Shown piece by piece: positions 8,755 to 16,894 of a stretch of 64,000 nucleotides of DNA (position 1 is its first letter; each line of letters opens with the position of its first letter). The notes under the pieces are model-generated. The model was given only the letters and a program-made list of their open reading frames with translations. It was not told the DNA's origin and did no database searches. The stretch comes from Aristaeella lactis. Its GTDB lineage: Bacteria; Bacillota; Clostridia; Christensenellales; Aristaeellaceae. The translations under genes were made by a program, and so were the position numbers. The DNA lies in the NCBI RefSeq assembly GCF_018118585.1, contig NZ_CP069421.1, positions 2,356,001 to 2,420,000 on the forward strand, written 5' to 3'.

Positions 8755-9714
8755 ATGTCTGAAAAGTACAACATCTGCCTGGACGTCGGCGGCACGAAGG
8801 TGCTCGGCGCGATCTTTGATGAAAACGACAAAATCATCTACCGCCTGAAAAAGCGCTCCAAGAGCGGCGGTTCCGCCTCCGCCGATGTGGAAAAGGTCAT
8901 CATTGACGTGGTGGAAGAGATGATCAAAGAATCCGGCATCGACCGCAAAAAGCTGAACGCTGTCGCTTCCTGCGCCCCCGGCGTCATTGACCAGGAGAAC
9001 GGGATCGTGCTCTTTACCCCGAACCTCCCCTGGCGGGATTACGACATGGCCGGCGCAATGCGCAAGCAGTTCGGCGTCCCCTTCTATGTGGGCAACGACG
9101 TGAACCTGGGTGTGCTGGGTGAATACCACTTCGGCGCGGCCCGCGGATACAAAAACATCGTTGGTTTCTTTGTGGGCACGGGCCTGGGCGGCGGCCTGAT
9201 CCTGAACGGCTCCCTGTTCACCGGCAACCAGTTCAAGGCCGCTGAATACGGCCATATGGTGCTGGATCCGGAAGGCCCGCTGTGCAACTGCGGCCAGCGC
9301 GGATGCCTGGAGGCTTTCTCCAGCAAGCAGGGCATGAGCGCCTACATCCGCCAGCAGATCAGCCGCGGCCGGGAGACCTTGATGGCCGAAGCGGTGCAGG
9401 ACGGCGTTTTCCGTTCCAAGAAACTGGTAAAGGCCCTGGAAGCCGGAGACAAGGTGGCCATGGAAGCGGTGGACCGGGCCTGCCACTGGCTGGCGGTCGC
9501 CACCGGCAACATGATCAACACCATCTCCCCGGATCTGATTCTTTACGGCGGCGGCGTCATTGAGGCACTGGGCGATCTTTTCCTGGAAAAGATCCTGGCG
9601 GAAGTCGATCACTACTGCATGCCGCAGATCCGCTCCACGGTGGAGATCAAAAACGCGTCCCTGGGCGATGATTCCATCCTCTACGGCGACCTGGCCATGA
9701 TCAAAGGCCTGTAA
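8755..9714 (+). CDS. ROK family sugar kinase, probable glucokinase
   Basis: 319 residues, normal ROK length. ATP-binding DVGGTK at residues 10-15; the catalytic Asp in VGNDVN (about residue 116); GTGLGGGL phosphate loop; and the zinc-binding ROK signature EYGHM...CNCGQRGCLEAF with three cysteines (about residues 180-195). It phosphorylates glucose or a related hexose at C6 using ATP. The ribosome site GGAGGTAAGAGCTT precedes ATG 8755. It stands alone with its own terminator. Specificity (glucose, mannose, fructose or N-acetyl sugars) cannot be settled from the motifs. Confidence 0.9.
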   Translation: MSEKYNICLDVGGTKVLGAIFDENDKIIYRLKKRSKSGGSASADVEKVIIDVVEEMIKESGIDRKKLNAVASCAPGVIDQENGIVLFTPNLPWRDYDMAGAMRKQFGVPFYVGNDVNLGVLGEYHFGAARGYKNIVGFFVGTGLGGGLILNGSLFTGNQFKAAEYGHMVLDPEGPLCNCGQRGCLEAFSSKQGMSAYIRQQISRGRETLMAEAVQDGVFRSKKLVKALEAGDKVAMEAVDRACHWLAVATGNMINTISPDLILYGGGVIEALGDLFLEKILAEVDHYCMPQIRSTVEIKNASLGDDSILYGDLAMIKGL

Positions 9715-9730
9715 ACAGTTTCTCAGTTAC

Positions 9731-9765
9731 GGACCGGTACCCGCGGGTACCGGTCCTTTCTTTTT
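9731..9765 (+). terminator. Terminator after the ROK kinase gene
   Basis: GGACCGGTACC-cgc-GGGTACCGGTCC followed by TTTCTTTTT: an 11-12-bp perfect stem and T-run. Confidence 0.92.
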
Positions 9766-9785
9766 CCGTCCCGCTGTTACAAAAT

Positions 9786-9828
9786 TTACAGTTTTGTTAC
9801 ACCTATTCACTCTCTGTAATGATACAAT
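9786..9828 (+). promoter_or_regulatory. Promoter of the two-component operon with TTACA direct repeats
   Basis: TTACA at 9786-9790 and again at 9797-9801 (11-bp period), then TGATACAAT with -10 TACAAT at 9823-9828 in an extended -10 context. The second repeat starts 26 bases before the -10, so it occupies the -35 region; no other good -35 is present. This is the layout of PhoB/PhoP-type activator promoters. On the other strand it reads TGTAAC-N5-TGTAAA, matching the WalR consensus from general knowledge. The likely binder is the response regulator encoded immediately downstream (autoregulation). Confidence 0.72.
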
Positions 9829-9864
9829 ATCCTCGGAACGTTATGACGAAAGGGACGAACGACT

Positions 9865-10521
9865 TTGGAAACCATTTTTCTTGTTGAAGATGAACCGAAT
9901 ATCCGGAGACTGACCGGAATGCACCTGCAGCTGGCAGGATATGATGTGAAAGAACTGGAAGACGCCGCCTGTGCCCGTGACGCGCTGCGCGAAGGAAAGC
10001 CCGCGCTGGTGCTTCTGGATATTATGATGCCGGGAGAGGACGGTTTTTCCCTGGGTGAAGACCTGATCAAAGCCGGAATCCCCGTGATCTACCTGACCGC
10101 AAAGACAGCCGTGCCGGATCGGGTCAGGGGTCTGCGCATGGGTGCCCATGACTATATCCTCAAGCCCTTTGAGCCGGCGGAACTGCTGGCCCGGGTGGAA
10201 AACGTGCTGAAACGATCCAGGCCTGACACCCATATTTATGAAAACGGTGATCTCCGGATCGACTTTGAAACCCGTGAAGTATGGAGAAACGGTGTCCCCG
10301 TATCCATGACCACGCTGGAATTCAACCTGATGAAGGCACTGATCGATGCCGGAAAGACCGCCATGAGCCGGGAAGACCTGCTCACTGCCGTATGGGGTTA
10401 TCACTACACCGGTGAAACCCGGACCGTAGACGTGCATGTACAGCGCCTGCGCGGCAAAATCGGCAACAACCGCATTGAAACCCTTGTGAAGTTTGGTTAC
10501 CGTTTCAGGGAGGATGTATGA
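9865..10521 (+). CDS. OmpR/PhoB-family response regulator
   Basis: 218 residues. Receiver domain at about 1-115 (METIFLVEDEPNIRRL, phospho-acceptor D52 in LVLLDIMMPGEDG, YLTAKTAV and YILKPFEPAELLARV) and a C-terminal winged-helix domain at about 125-218 (VSMTTLEFNLMKALIDAG ... TVDVHVQRLRGKIGNN). Start is TTG at 9865, supported by AAAGGGACG upstream and the perfect receiver start. It overlaps the histidine kinase gene by 4 bases (ATGA). It probably binds 11-bp-spaced TTACA repeats at its own promoter and at three other promoters in this window. It resembles PhoP/WalR regulators, but which signal it serves is unknown. Confidence 0.93.
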   Translation: METIFLVEDEPNIRRLTGMHLQLAGYDVKELEDAACARDALREGKPALVLLDIMMPGEDGFSLGEDLIKAGIPVIYLTAKTAVPDRVRGLRMGAHDYILKPFEPAELLARVENVLKRSRPDTHIYENGDLRIDFETREVWRNGVPVSMTTLEFNLMKALIDAGKTAMSREDLLTAVWGYHYTGETRTVDVHVQRLRGKIGNNRIETLVKFGYRFREDV

Positions 10522-11900
10522 GAAAACAGATCGTCTGCGGTATGCTGCTGCTGATCCTGCTCATTCTTCCTATATCAGTATACATGCAGATCAACCAAAG
10601 CTTCAGCCTGTCCGTTGATAACGCGCGGGAAAGCTCGCTGCGGGAGGAAGCCGCCATTTCACGCGTCATGATGCTGGAGCTCCAGCAGAGAAAAAGCAGC
10701 GCCACCGGTGGCCGGGATAAGACCGATGACATCGTCATGCAGGTTTCCCAGCAGATCGCCCAGCAGTTTGGCTCTCCCCAGCTGGACATCCTCGTCTTCC
10801 TGGACGGAACCCCCCTGACCGGTCCCCTGACAGAGCGGACGGTTTTCCTGCTGAACGCCAAATCCCGCTCCACCTATCTGTCCTCCGCGGACGAATCCCT
10901 GTATGTGATCCATCCGCTGGATAACCGGACCACCCTGATCACCAAATCTGATTATTCCGGTTTCTATACTATGCGCCGGCAGCAGACCACCTACGGTGTC
11001 CTGCTCTGCGTGGGCGGACTTGTGCTGGCTACCATCCTTTCCCTGCTGATCTCCGGCCGGATCACCCGGCGGCTCCGGATCCTTTCCCGCGCCGCCGACG
11101 CGGTCCGCAGCGGAGAAAAGCTCAGCCTGGAGCCTTCCGGAAAACGGGATGAAATCGCCAGGCTCACCAACGGGTTCATCTCCATGCACGAAGCTGTGGA
11201 GGAGCGTGAGGAATCCCTGCGGGTGCAGTCCAGCCAGCGTCAGCAGCTGATCGATGCCCTGGCCCATGAAATGCGCACCCCCCTGACCTCCGTGGTCAGT
11301 GCTGCCAGGCTGATCCAGAAGGATACATCCAATGATGAGATGCGGAATGAGATGTGCGACCTGATCGTTAAAGAATCCAGGCGCCTTTCCGATATGGATG
11401 CCAACCTGATGAAGCTGACCCAGATGAACCGTGCAGAACTGAAAACGGAAACCTTCTCCCTGAAGGAAATGGCACAGGAAGCCCTGGCGGTCCATCCGGA
11501 TGTGGAACTGTCCGGTGAGGATACCACCGTCACAGCCGACCGGTCCCTCATCATCCACCTGATGCGGAACCTGGTCAACAACGCCAAGAAGAGCGGAACC
11601 GAGACACCTGTGCGCGTTACACTGAATCCATGCGGATTCTCGGTTTCAGACGAAGGACGGGGCATGACCGCCGAAGAAGTGGCCCACTGCAAACAGCCAT
11701 TCTGGAAAGCAGACCCGGCCCGTACCCGTGCTTCCGGCGGTGCCGGCCTGGGGCTGACCCTTTGTGATTCCATCGCGAAACTGCACAACGCGGAGCTGGA
11801 TATCCACAGCACACCCGGCAAAGGAACCACCATCGAATTTACATTTCCGTTACATCCTGTTGAAGACTCTGAAACAGCGGATCAGGTATCCTGTCAGTGA
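10518..11900 (+). CDS. Sensor histidine kinase
   Basis: 460 residues. Two membrane helices (about 7-26 and 155-178) enclose an extracytoplasmic sensor of about 130 residues without a recognised fold; then HAMP (SGRITRRLRILSRAADAV), the dimerisation box with phospho-acceptor H250 (DALAHEMRTPLTS), and the ATP-binding domain (N box NLVNNAKKS, G1 VSDEGRGM, G2 GGAGLGLTLCDSI). It is cognate to the overlapping response regulator. The last bases of the gene contain the TTACA repeats (11839-11854) of the next gene's promoter, so a regulatory site is embedded in coding DNA. Confidence 0.94.
   Translation: MRKQIVCGMLLLILLILPISVYMQINQSFSLSVDNARESSLREEAAISRVMMLELQQRKSSATGGRDKTDDIVMQVSQQIAQQFGSPQLDILVFLDGTPLTGPLTERTVFLLNAKSRSTYLSSADESLYVIHPLDNRTTLITKSDYSGFYTMRRQQTTYGVLLCVGGLVLATILSLLISGRITRRLRILSRAADAVRSGEKLSLEPSGKRDEIARLTNGFISMHEAVEEREESLRVQSSQRQQLIDALAHEMRTPLTSVVSAARLIQKDTSNDEMRNEMCDLIVKESRRLSDMDANLMKLTQMNRAELKTETFSLKEMAQEALAVHPDVELSGEDTTVTADRSLIIHLMRNLVNNAKKSGTETPVRVTLNPCGFSVSDEGRGMTAEEVAHCKQPFWKADPARTRASGGAGLGLTLCDSIAKLHNAELDIHSTPGKGTTIEFTFPLHPVEDSETADQVSCQ
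11839..11892 (+). promoter_or_regulatory. TTACA direct-repeat promoter for the triplicated secreted protein
   Basis: TTACA at 11839-11843 and 11850-11854 (11-bp period), a degenerate third half-site TGAAG at 11861, and a -10-like TATCCT at 11887-11892, which is 26 bases after that third half-site. The region lies inside the 3' end of the kinase gene. Its downstream part (GTTGAAGACTCTGAAACAGC) is nearly identical to the promoter at 15995-16048. Confidence 0.62.
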
Positions 11901-11916
11901 AAGGAGTGATTCGATC

Positions 11917-14900
11917 ATGTTCGAACACAAACACATGAAACGTTTTTGTATCTCCCTGCTGGCAGCGATGCTGGCATTAACCCTTCTTCCCTTCTCCGCC
12001 CTGGCTGTTACGGAAAACGTCCTGGAAACAGCACCGGAAGTGACTCCTACCGTAATGGTCACGGCAGCCGTCCAGGCAACAGAAGAGGTTCCCGCAGCGG
12101 AAGAGGCTCCCGCGGCGGAAGAGAGTCTGCCGGCAGAGGAACCCCAGGCAACTGAAGATGTTCCGGCAGAAGAAGCCGCGCCTGCTGAAGAGTCTTCCAC
12201 ACAGAATGTGGAAGAATACAGCCCCTACATGCCTTATGAGCAGTATTTCCCCGAGCGCGGAACAACACCCGAGGCGGAACAGTATAAACTGCCCCGGATG
12301 TCCGACGGCGAACTGGCCAGGTATAAGGAGCTTTTCAGTGAGCTGTCTGACGGTTCCCGGTCTCTGGAAGGTGTTCCCACCTGTGTGAACCGCAAAGACA
12401 TGGATAATACCACTGTCGGCGTCTATCCCCTGGATCCCAAAGACTTTGACGGGGAAACCTTCTATGTCATCCTGCCCTATGAACAGAAAATGGACGACGG
12501 ACAGATCCTCTCCCTGATCGCTTCCTTTATCGACCTGGGCATTTCCTTTGATCCGGATTCCCTGAACGAGCGGAACTGTACCCGTATGGCCTATAGCGGC
12601 GGTACCCGGTTCCTTTCCCGTGAGGAAGAATCCCGCAAAGCAACGCTCCAGGCCCTGATCTCTCGCGGCCTGCTGACACAGGACAGCATTGCCCCGGAAT
12701 CCGCCTGTTTCTACACAGACAGTATTCCCGGCTGCGATCCCTTCTGTTTTTACCCCTACAGAAGCCTGAGCGATGATGAACTGGCCGCGTTCCTTCTTTC
12801 CGACCATATCGCCTGGGAAATGAACCCGGACGTTATCAGGCAGATCGCCGAGCAGGAAGTCGGAGCTGTTGTCCCGCTTCCGGATGACCTTTCCCTGACA
12901 GATTCAAAGGTAACCGAAAAGGAAAATTTCTGGAAGCCCGTTTTGTCCGGTGATATGGTCAACGAGTATGAACTGTTTCTCGAGACACCCCCCGCTATCG
13001 ACTATTCCCTGGACCACGTCATCGGAGAACTGTCCGACGTATATGTCTTTATGCTTGGGGAACCCGGAAAAGTGCCCCGGACAGAAGGTTTCTGCATCAG
13101 GTACTGGGTCAGTATTCCCGCGGATGATGTGACCACAGGCGACAATTTCGAAGCCTGTGCCGCCGCGGCAGATCAGTGGGCCCGGACAAAGCTCAAACTC
13201 CCCGAAGACCAGCTCCCGGACAGCTGGAAGATAAACCACCGGGATGACAGCACGATTTACCTTGGCGCGGAAACCAAGGATTGGGAATTTGTCGTGTGGC
13301 TCCACGAAAACAATGCGCAGGTCACGGTATGCTATCTGTGGTCCAAGGCCTTCCGGGACTTAAATTATGATGATTATTCTTCCACGGAAAACAACAGCCA
13401 GGTTGTTACAGCAGCCGCTGATACAGCTGACGCGGGTATCAGCGGGCTGGTTGCCGCGGATGACACCGATACTGACGACATTGACACATTCTTTGCCGCA
13501 TCGCCCTACCTGCCCTATGAGCAGTACTTCCCCGTACGGGGAACGACTTCCGAGGAAAGCCAGTATAAGCTGCCCAGGATGTCCGACGGCGAACTGGCCA
13601 GGTACAACGAGCTCCTGGAGCAGGTTGAAAACGGAACCCTGTCCCTGAAGGATATCCCCACCTGCATAAACCGCAAGGACATGGATGACACCACTGTTGG
13701 GGTCTATCCCCTGGATCCAAAGGATTTCGCCGGTGAAACCCTTTACGTTATCCTGCCTTACAACCAGAATATGGGCGACCAGCAGATCCTCTCCCTGATT
13801 GCTTCCTTCCGGGAACTGGGAATCTCCTTTGATCCGGATTCCCTGAATGAGCGGAACTGCACCCGCATGGCTTATAACGGCGTTACCCGGTACCTTACCC
13901 AGGAGGAAGAGTCCCGTAAGGCAACCCTGCAGGACATGATCGCCCGCGGCGTCCTGACACAGGACAGCATTACCCCGGAATCCGCCTGCTTCTACACGGA
14001 TTCGATTCCCGGCTATACACCCTTCTGTTTCTACCCCTACAGAAGCCTGACGGATGATGAACTGGCCGCGTTCCTGTTCGCTGATCACACCGCGTGGAGC
14101 AGCGATCCGATCCTCGTTCAGCGCATCGCCAAGCTGGAAACCGGCCGCGTTGTACCGCTTCCCAATAACCTTACCGTAACAGATTCCAAGATGACCATTG
14201 AGACAAACACCTGGACAGCGTTTTCCGGTGATACGGTCAACCGGTATGATCTGTACTTTGAAAACGACGCCGGACAGAATTACAGCAACATTGTGACCGG
14301 AGAACTGGCCGACATCGAGGTCTGGATGCTGGAGGGAGACGGGAACGCTCCCCGGACAGAAGGTTTCTGCGTAAGATACTGGGTCAATTATCCCTCGGAC
14401 GAAGTCTTTACAGGAGACAACTCCGAAGCCTGCCTGGCCGCGGCGGAAACCTGGTCCCGGACAAAGCTCACGCTTCCCGAAGCTCAGCGTCCGGACAACT
14501 GGACGATCAACCACAAAGATAACGACAACGTCTACCTGTATGCGGACACCGATGATTGGGAGATCATCCTCTGGGTCCATGAAAGCAACGCGCAGCCCGC
14601 GGTATGCTACATGTGGGCCAAAGAATTCAGGGACTATGATTACAGCAGACTGTCCTCCGCTGAAAGCAGCGAAGAATCCGACAGCTACCTGCCCTATGAC
14701 CAGCAGCCTGATACCCGGGAATCCGTTTCTGAGGAAACCGCTGACGAACCCCTGGAAGCACATTTCGTTGACACCGTTTCCCCCTGGCTGACAGACACTG
14801 AACTGGCAAGGGTTCGCGTCCTGATGGCCGCCCTTGAATCCGGGGAAAAGAGCTACAACGGTCCTTCTGTTGTGAATATTCCCTATGCCGATAAAGGCGC

Positions 14901-15930
14901 AGCGGTTTATACTGTGAATCCCGAAGACTTTGATGGAGAAACCTTCTATGTCTTCCTGCCGGACAGCATGTCCATGAGTGACGAGGACCTGCTGGCACTG
15001 CTCTCCGCCTTTAAAGAACTTGGAATCTCCTTTGATCCGGATTCCCTGACCAGCCGGAACTGCTGCCGGCACTGCAACAAACTGCAAACCCGGTCTCTTT
15101 CCGGTGACGAACAGTCCCGGATGGACAACCTCCGGGACAAGATCCTCAGCGGCGAAATCACAAGGCAGGATATTGCCGGCGTATCCGTACAGGTTGTGGA
15201 GAAAACCACCCGCCGGGTCTGGGGAACCGACACCAAACTGTTCCGCTTCTATCCCTACCGGGAAATGACGGATGACGAACTGGCCGCCTTCCTCTTTACG
15301 GAACTGGACGGATGGGACGCGGATCCGGAAGCTGTCATGGAGAACTCGATCCTGTCCGCCATGGACCTGCTCAAGCTTCCGACTGCCGCCATGAATACCA
15401 AAGTTTCCAAAGCCTCCATGGATTTCTTCTCCAGGGACGTAACCCAGTACACCTTTGAGTTCCGCACAGACAACCAGTCCGATGTTCCCGGCGGATGGCT
15501 GGCAGTAAAGCACATGCAGGAAACCGGTAAAGCCCCTGAACTGTCCGGTATCCGCCTGCGTTACTTCAGCATGGAAAATCAGATCCAGTCCGCGGACGCC
15601 ATCGAGGCTGCCGAACAATGGACAAGGGATTTCCTGATGATTCCCGTCAGGAACGCGGAATGGGTTATTGTGGACGAAAACCGCGACACCGGGGACAGGG
15701 TACAGCTCCAGCTGCTGCTGGACCAGTGGGATATCCGCCTGTGGGTTACCAAAGGCACCTTCCAGCCCGACGAATGTTACCTCTATACCCGGAAATGGTA
15801 CACCCTGGACGATGCGGACCTGACCGAAATAACTGACTGGTTTGCAAAGGAAGGCTATACCGACCTGACTGATGAACGCGTCTCGAAGCTGATCGAATCC
15901 CACAAGCTGGCAAACGGCTATTTCTTCTGA
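11917..15930 (+). CDS. Large secreted protein with three internal modules, unknown function
   Basis: 1337 residues from ATG 11917, preceded by AAAGGAGTG. A signal peptide (KRFCISLLAAMLALTLLPFSALA) is followed by a Glu/Ala/Pro-rich linker (about residues 30-95) and three modules at about 102-527, 528-920 and 921-1337. Modules 1 and 2 are nearly copies (PYEQYFP.RGTT, YKLPRMSDGELARY, ISFDPDSLNERNCTRMAY, TEGFC.RYWV); module 3 is diverged but keeps the order (LGISFDPDSLTSRNC, FRFYPYREMTDDELAAFLF, and a tail ending YLYTRKWYT). No catalytic motif or wall anchor is seen. It follows the two-component system and carries the same type of promoter repeats, so it is probably its target. I do not recognise the family. 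Confidence 0.85.
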   Translation: MFEHKHMKRFCISLLAAMLALTLLPFSALAVTENVLETAPEVTPTVMVTAAVQATEEVPAAEEAPAAEESLPAEEPQATEDVPAEEAAPAEESSTQNVEEYSPYMPYEQYFPERGTTPEAEQYKLPRMSDGELARYKELFSELSDGSRSLEGVPTCVNRKDMDNTTVGVYPLDPKDFDGETFYVILPYEQKMDDGQILSLIASFIDLGISFDPDSLNERNCTRMAYSGGTRFLSREEESRKATLQALISRGLLTQDSIAPESACFYTDSIPGCDPFCFYPYRSLSDDELAAFLLSDHIAWEMNPDVIRQIAEQEVGAVVPLPDDLSLTDSKVTEKENFWKPVLSGDMVNEYELFLETPPAIDYSLDHVIGELSDVYVFMLGEPGKVPRTEGFCIRYWVSIPADDVTTGDNFEACAAAADQWARTKLKLPEDQLPDSWKINHRDDSTIYLGAETKDWEFVVWLHENNAQVTVCYLWSKAFRDLNYDDYSSTENNSQVVTAAADTADAGISGLVAADDTDTDDIDTFFAASPYLPYEQYFPVRGTTSEESQYKLPRMSDGELARYNELLEQVENGTLSLKDIPTCINRKDMDDTTVGVYPLDPKDFAGETLYVILPYNQNMGDQQILSLIASFRELGISFDPDSLNERNCTRMAYNGVTRYLTQEEESRKATLQDMIARGVLTQDSITPESACFYTDSIPGYTPFCFYPYRSLTDDELAAFLFADHTAWSSDPILVQRIAKLETGRVVPLPNNLTVTDSKMTIETNTWTAFSGDTVNRYDLYFENDAGQNYSNIVTGELADIEVWMLEGDGNAPRTEGFCVRYWVNYPSDEVFTGDNSEACLAAAETWSRTKLTLPEAQRPDNWTINHKDNDNVYLYADTDDWEIILWVHESNAQPAVCYMWAKEFRDYDYSRLSSAESSEESDSYLPYDQQPDTRESVSEETADEPLEAHFVDTVSPWLTDTELARVRVLMAALESGEKSYNGPSVVNIPYADKGAAVYTVNPEDFDGETFYVFLPDSMSMSDEDLLALLSAFKELGISFDPDSLTSRNCCRHCNKLQTRSLSGDEQSRMDNLRDKILSGEITRQDIAGVSVQVVEKTTRRVWGTDTKLFRFYPYREMTDDELAAFLFTELDGWDADPEAVMENSILSAMDLLKLPTAAMNTKVSKASMDFFSRDVTQYTFEFRTDNQSDVPGGWLAVKHMQETGKAPELSGIRLRYFSMENQIQSADAIEAAEQWTRDFLMIPVRNAEWVIVDENRDTGDRVQLQLLLDQWDIRLWVTKGTFQPDECYLYTRKWYTLDDADLTEITDWFAKEGYTDLTDERVSKLIESHKLANGYFF

Positions 15931-15945
15931 GGCAACTCCTCCTCC

Positions 15946-15972
15946 GGCACCCGAAAGGGTGCCGTTTTTTTG
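15946..15972 (+). terminator. Terminator after the triplicated secreted protein gene
   Basis: GGCACCC-gaaa-GGGTGCC followed by GTTTTTTTG. Confidence 0.92.
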
Positions 15973-15994
15973 TGTATAAACACCCGTCCGGGTT

Positions 15995-16048
15995 TTACAG
16001 CTTTGTTACCCGGTGTTGAATACTTTGAAACAGCCCTTCCGGTATGCT
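15995..16048 (+). promoter_or_regulatory. TTACA direct-repeat promoter for the single-module secreted protein
   Basis: TTACA at 15995-15999 and TTACC at 16006-16010 (11-bp period), degenerate third half-site TGAAT at 16017 and TATGCT at 16043-16048, again 26 bases later. Together with the leader (GGAGTGATTCGACCATG) it is homologous to the promoter and leader of the preceding gene, showing that gene and control region were duplicated together. Confidence 0.62.
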
Positions 16049-16072
16049 GTACCGGAAAGGAGTGATTCGACC

Positions 16073-16765
16073 ATGATCGGACACAAACGGAACCCCCATA
16101 TTCTGAAGCGCCTGCTGGCCATGATGCTGATGCTGGCGCTTCTCCCCGGCGCGGTGCTGGCCGAAAGCAAACAGGCACATATTCCGGATTCTCTCAGAAA
16201 GGATGCCCTGGAAACAGCACAGAAACTGTATCGTCTTCCGGAAGCAACAAGAGATGAGGAGGGCGACATGCGTTATCATTTTTTCCCCGGAGCATGCGGA
16301 TACTATAAGTCAACCGAAGAAAGACTGAACTATTATGGATGTGCCTTCATGCTTGACTGGTTTATCCCCAATGAAACCTGGAGCCGGCGTCCCTCCCATA
16401 TGTCCGTCTCCCAGCTGCAGATCCCCGGGGAGAACCCGGAAGTCAGCCGCGTGGAGCTCTTCTATCCCTATTGGGAAAGCTTCCGGGACACAGATTTTCC
16501 GGAAAGCACCGACGAAGCACGGAAGGCTGTCGCCTGCGAATGGGCACGGAATTATGTTCTGCTTCCGGAGGAGGACCTTCAGGGAGAATGGACCAGGGGC
16601 CTGACAAATGAAACCTGGAATCATTATCAGATCGTCCAGTATACCCTGATGACCCCGGACTGGGAGATCAGCCTGTGGCTGTATCCGAACAGCATGAGAT
16701 ACTACGAGGCTGTATTCTATTCCCGAAAATGGTATAATGAAGCGCCGAAAAACTACACAACGTAA
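16073..16765 (+). CDS. Secreted single-module paralogue of the upstream protein
   Basis: 230 residues from ATG 16073 after GGAAAGGAGTG. Signal peptide KRLLAMMLMLALLPGAVLA. The mature protein matches the C-terminal part of the modules in the preceding 1337-residue protein: 'ACEWARNYVLLPEEDL' versus 'AAEQWTRDFLMIP', 'DWEISLWLYP' versus 'QWDIRLWVTK', and the ending FYSRKWYN versus YLYTRKWYT. Function unknown. It shares promoter architecture with its neighbour and has its own terminators on both sides, so it is a separate transcription unit of the same putative regulon. Confidence 0.82.
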   Translation: MIGHKRNPHILKRLLAMMLMLALLPGAVLAESKQAHIPDSLRKDALETAQKLYRLPEATRDEEGDMRYHFFPGACGYYKSTEERLNYYGCAFMLDWFIPNETWSRRPSHMSVSQLQIPGENPEVSRVELFYPYWESFRDTDFPESTDEARKAVACEWARNYVLLPEEDLQGEWTRGLTNETWNHYQIVQYTLMTPDWEISLWLYPNSMRYYEAVFYSRKWYNEAPKNYTT

Positions 16766-16773
16766 ACCACTTT

Positions 16774-16806
16774 CCCCGGTATCTGCAAAAGATGCCGGGG
16801 CTTTTC
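16774..16806 (+). terminator. Terminator after the single-module secreted protein gene
   Basis: CCCCGGTATC-tgcaaaa-GATGCCGGGG followed by CTTTTCT (one mismatch in the stem). Confidence 0.85.
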
Positions 16807-16819
16807 TGTTCAGGCACAG

Positions 16820-16850
16820 AAAAAACTCCCCCGGTGATCGGCCGGGGGAG
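16820..16850 (-). terminator. Terminator of the solute-binding protein gene
   Basis: On the minus strand CTCCCCCGGCCGATCACCGGGGGAG folds into a GC-rich hairpin and is followed by TTTTTTCTG. It ends the minus-strand transcript of the gene at 16895-18466. Confidence 0.9.
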
Positions 16851-16894
16851 AAAGGAGGTTACCAAGGACCGGTGGTCAGCCGGTCGCCGGAACA

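Noticed and set aside
13360-15903. 847-residue open frame on the minus strand opposite the triplicated secreted protein
   Set aside because: Shadow frame. Its apparent internal repeats simply mirror the sense-strand modules.
16820-16850. Considered whether the hairpin belongs to the plus-strand secreted protein gene
   Set aside because: The T-run is on the minus-strand side, and the plus-strand gene already has a terminator at 16774-16806.
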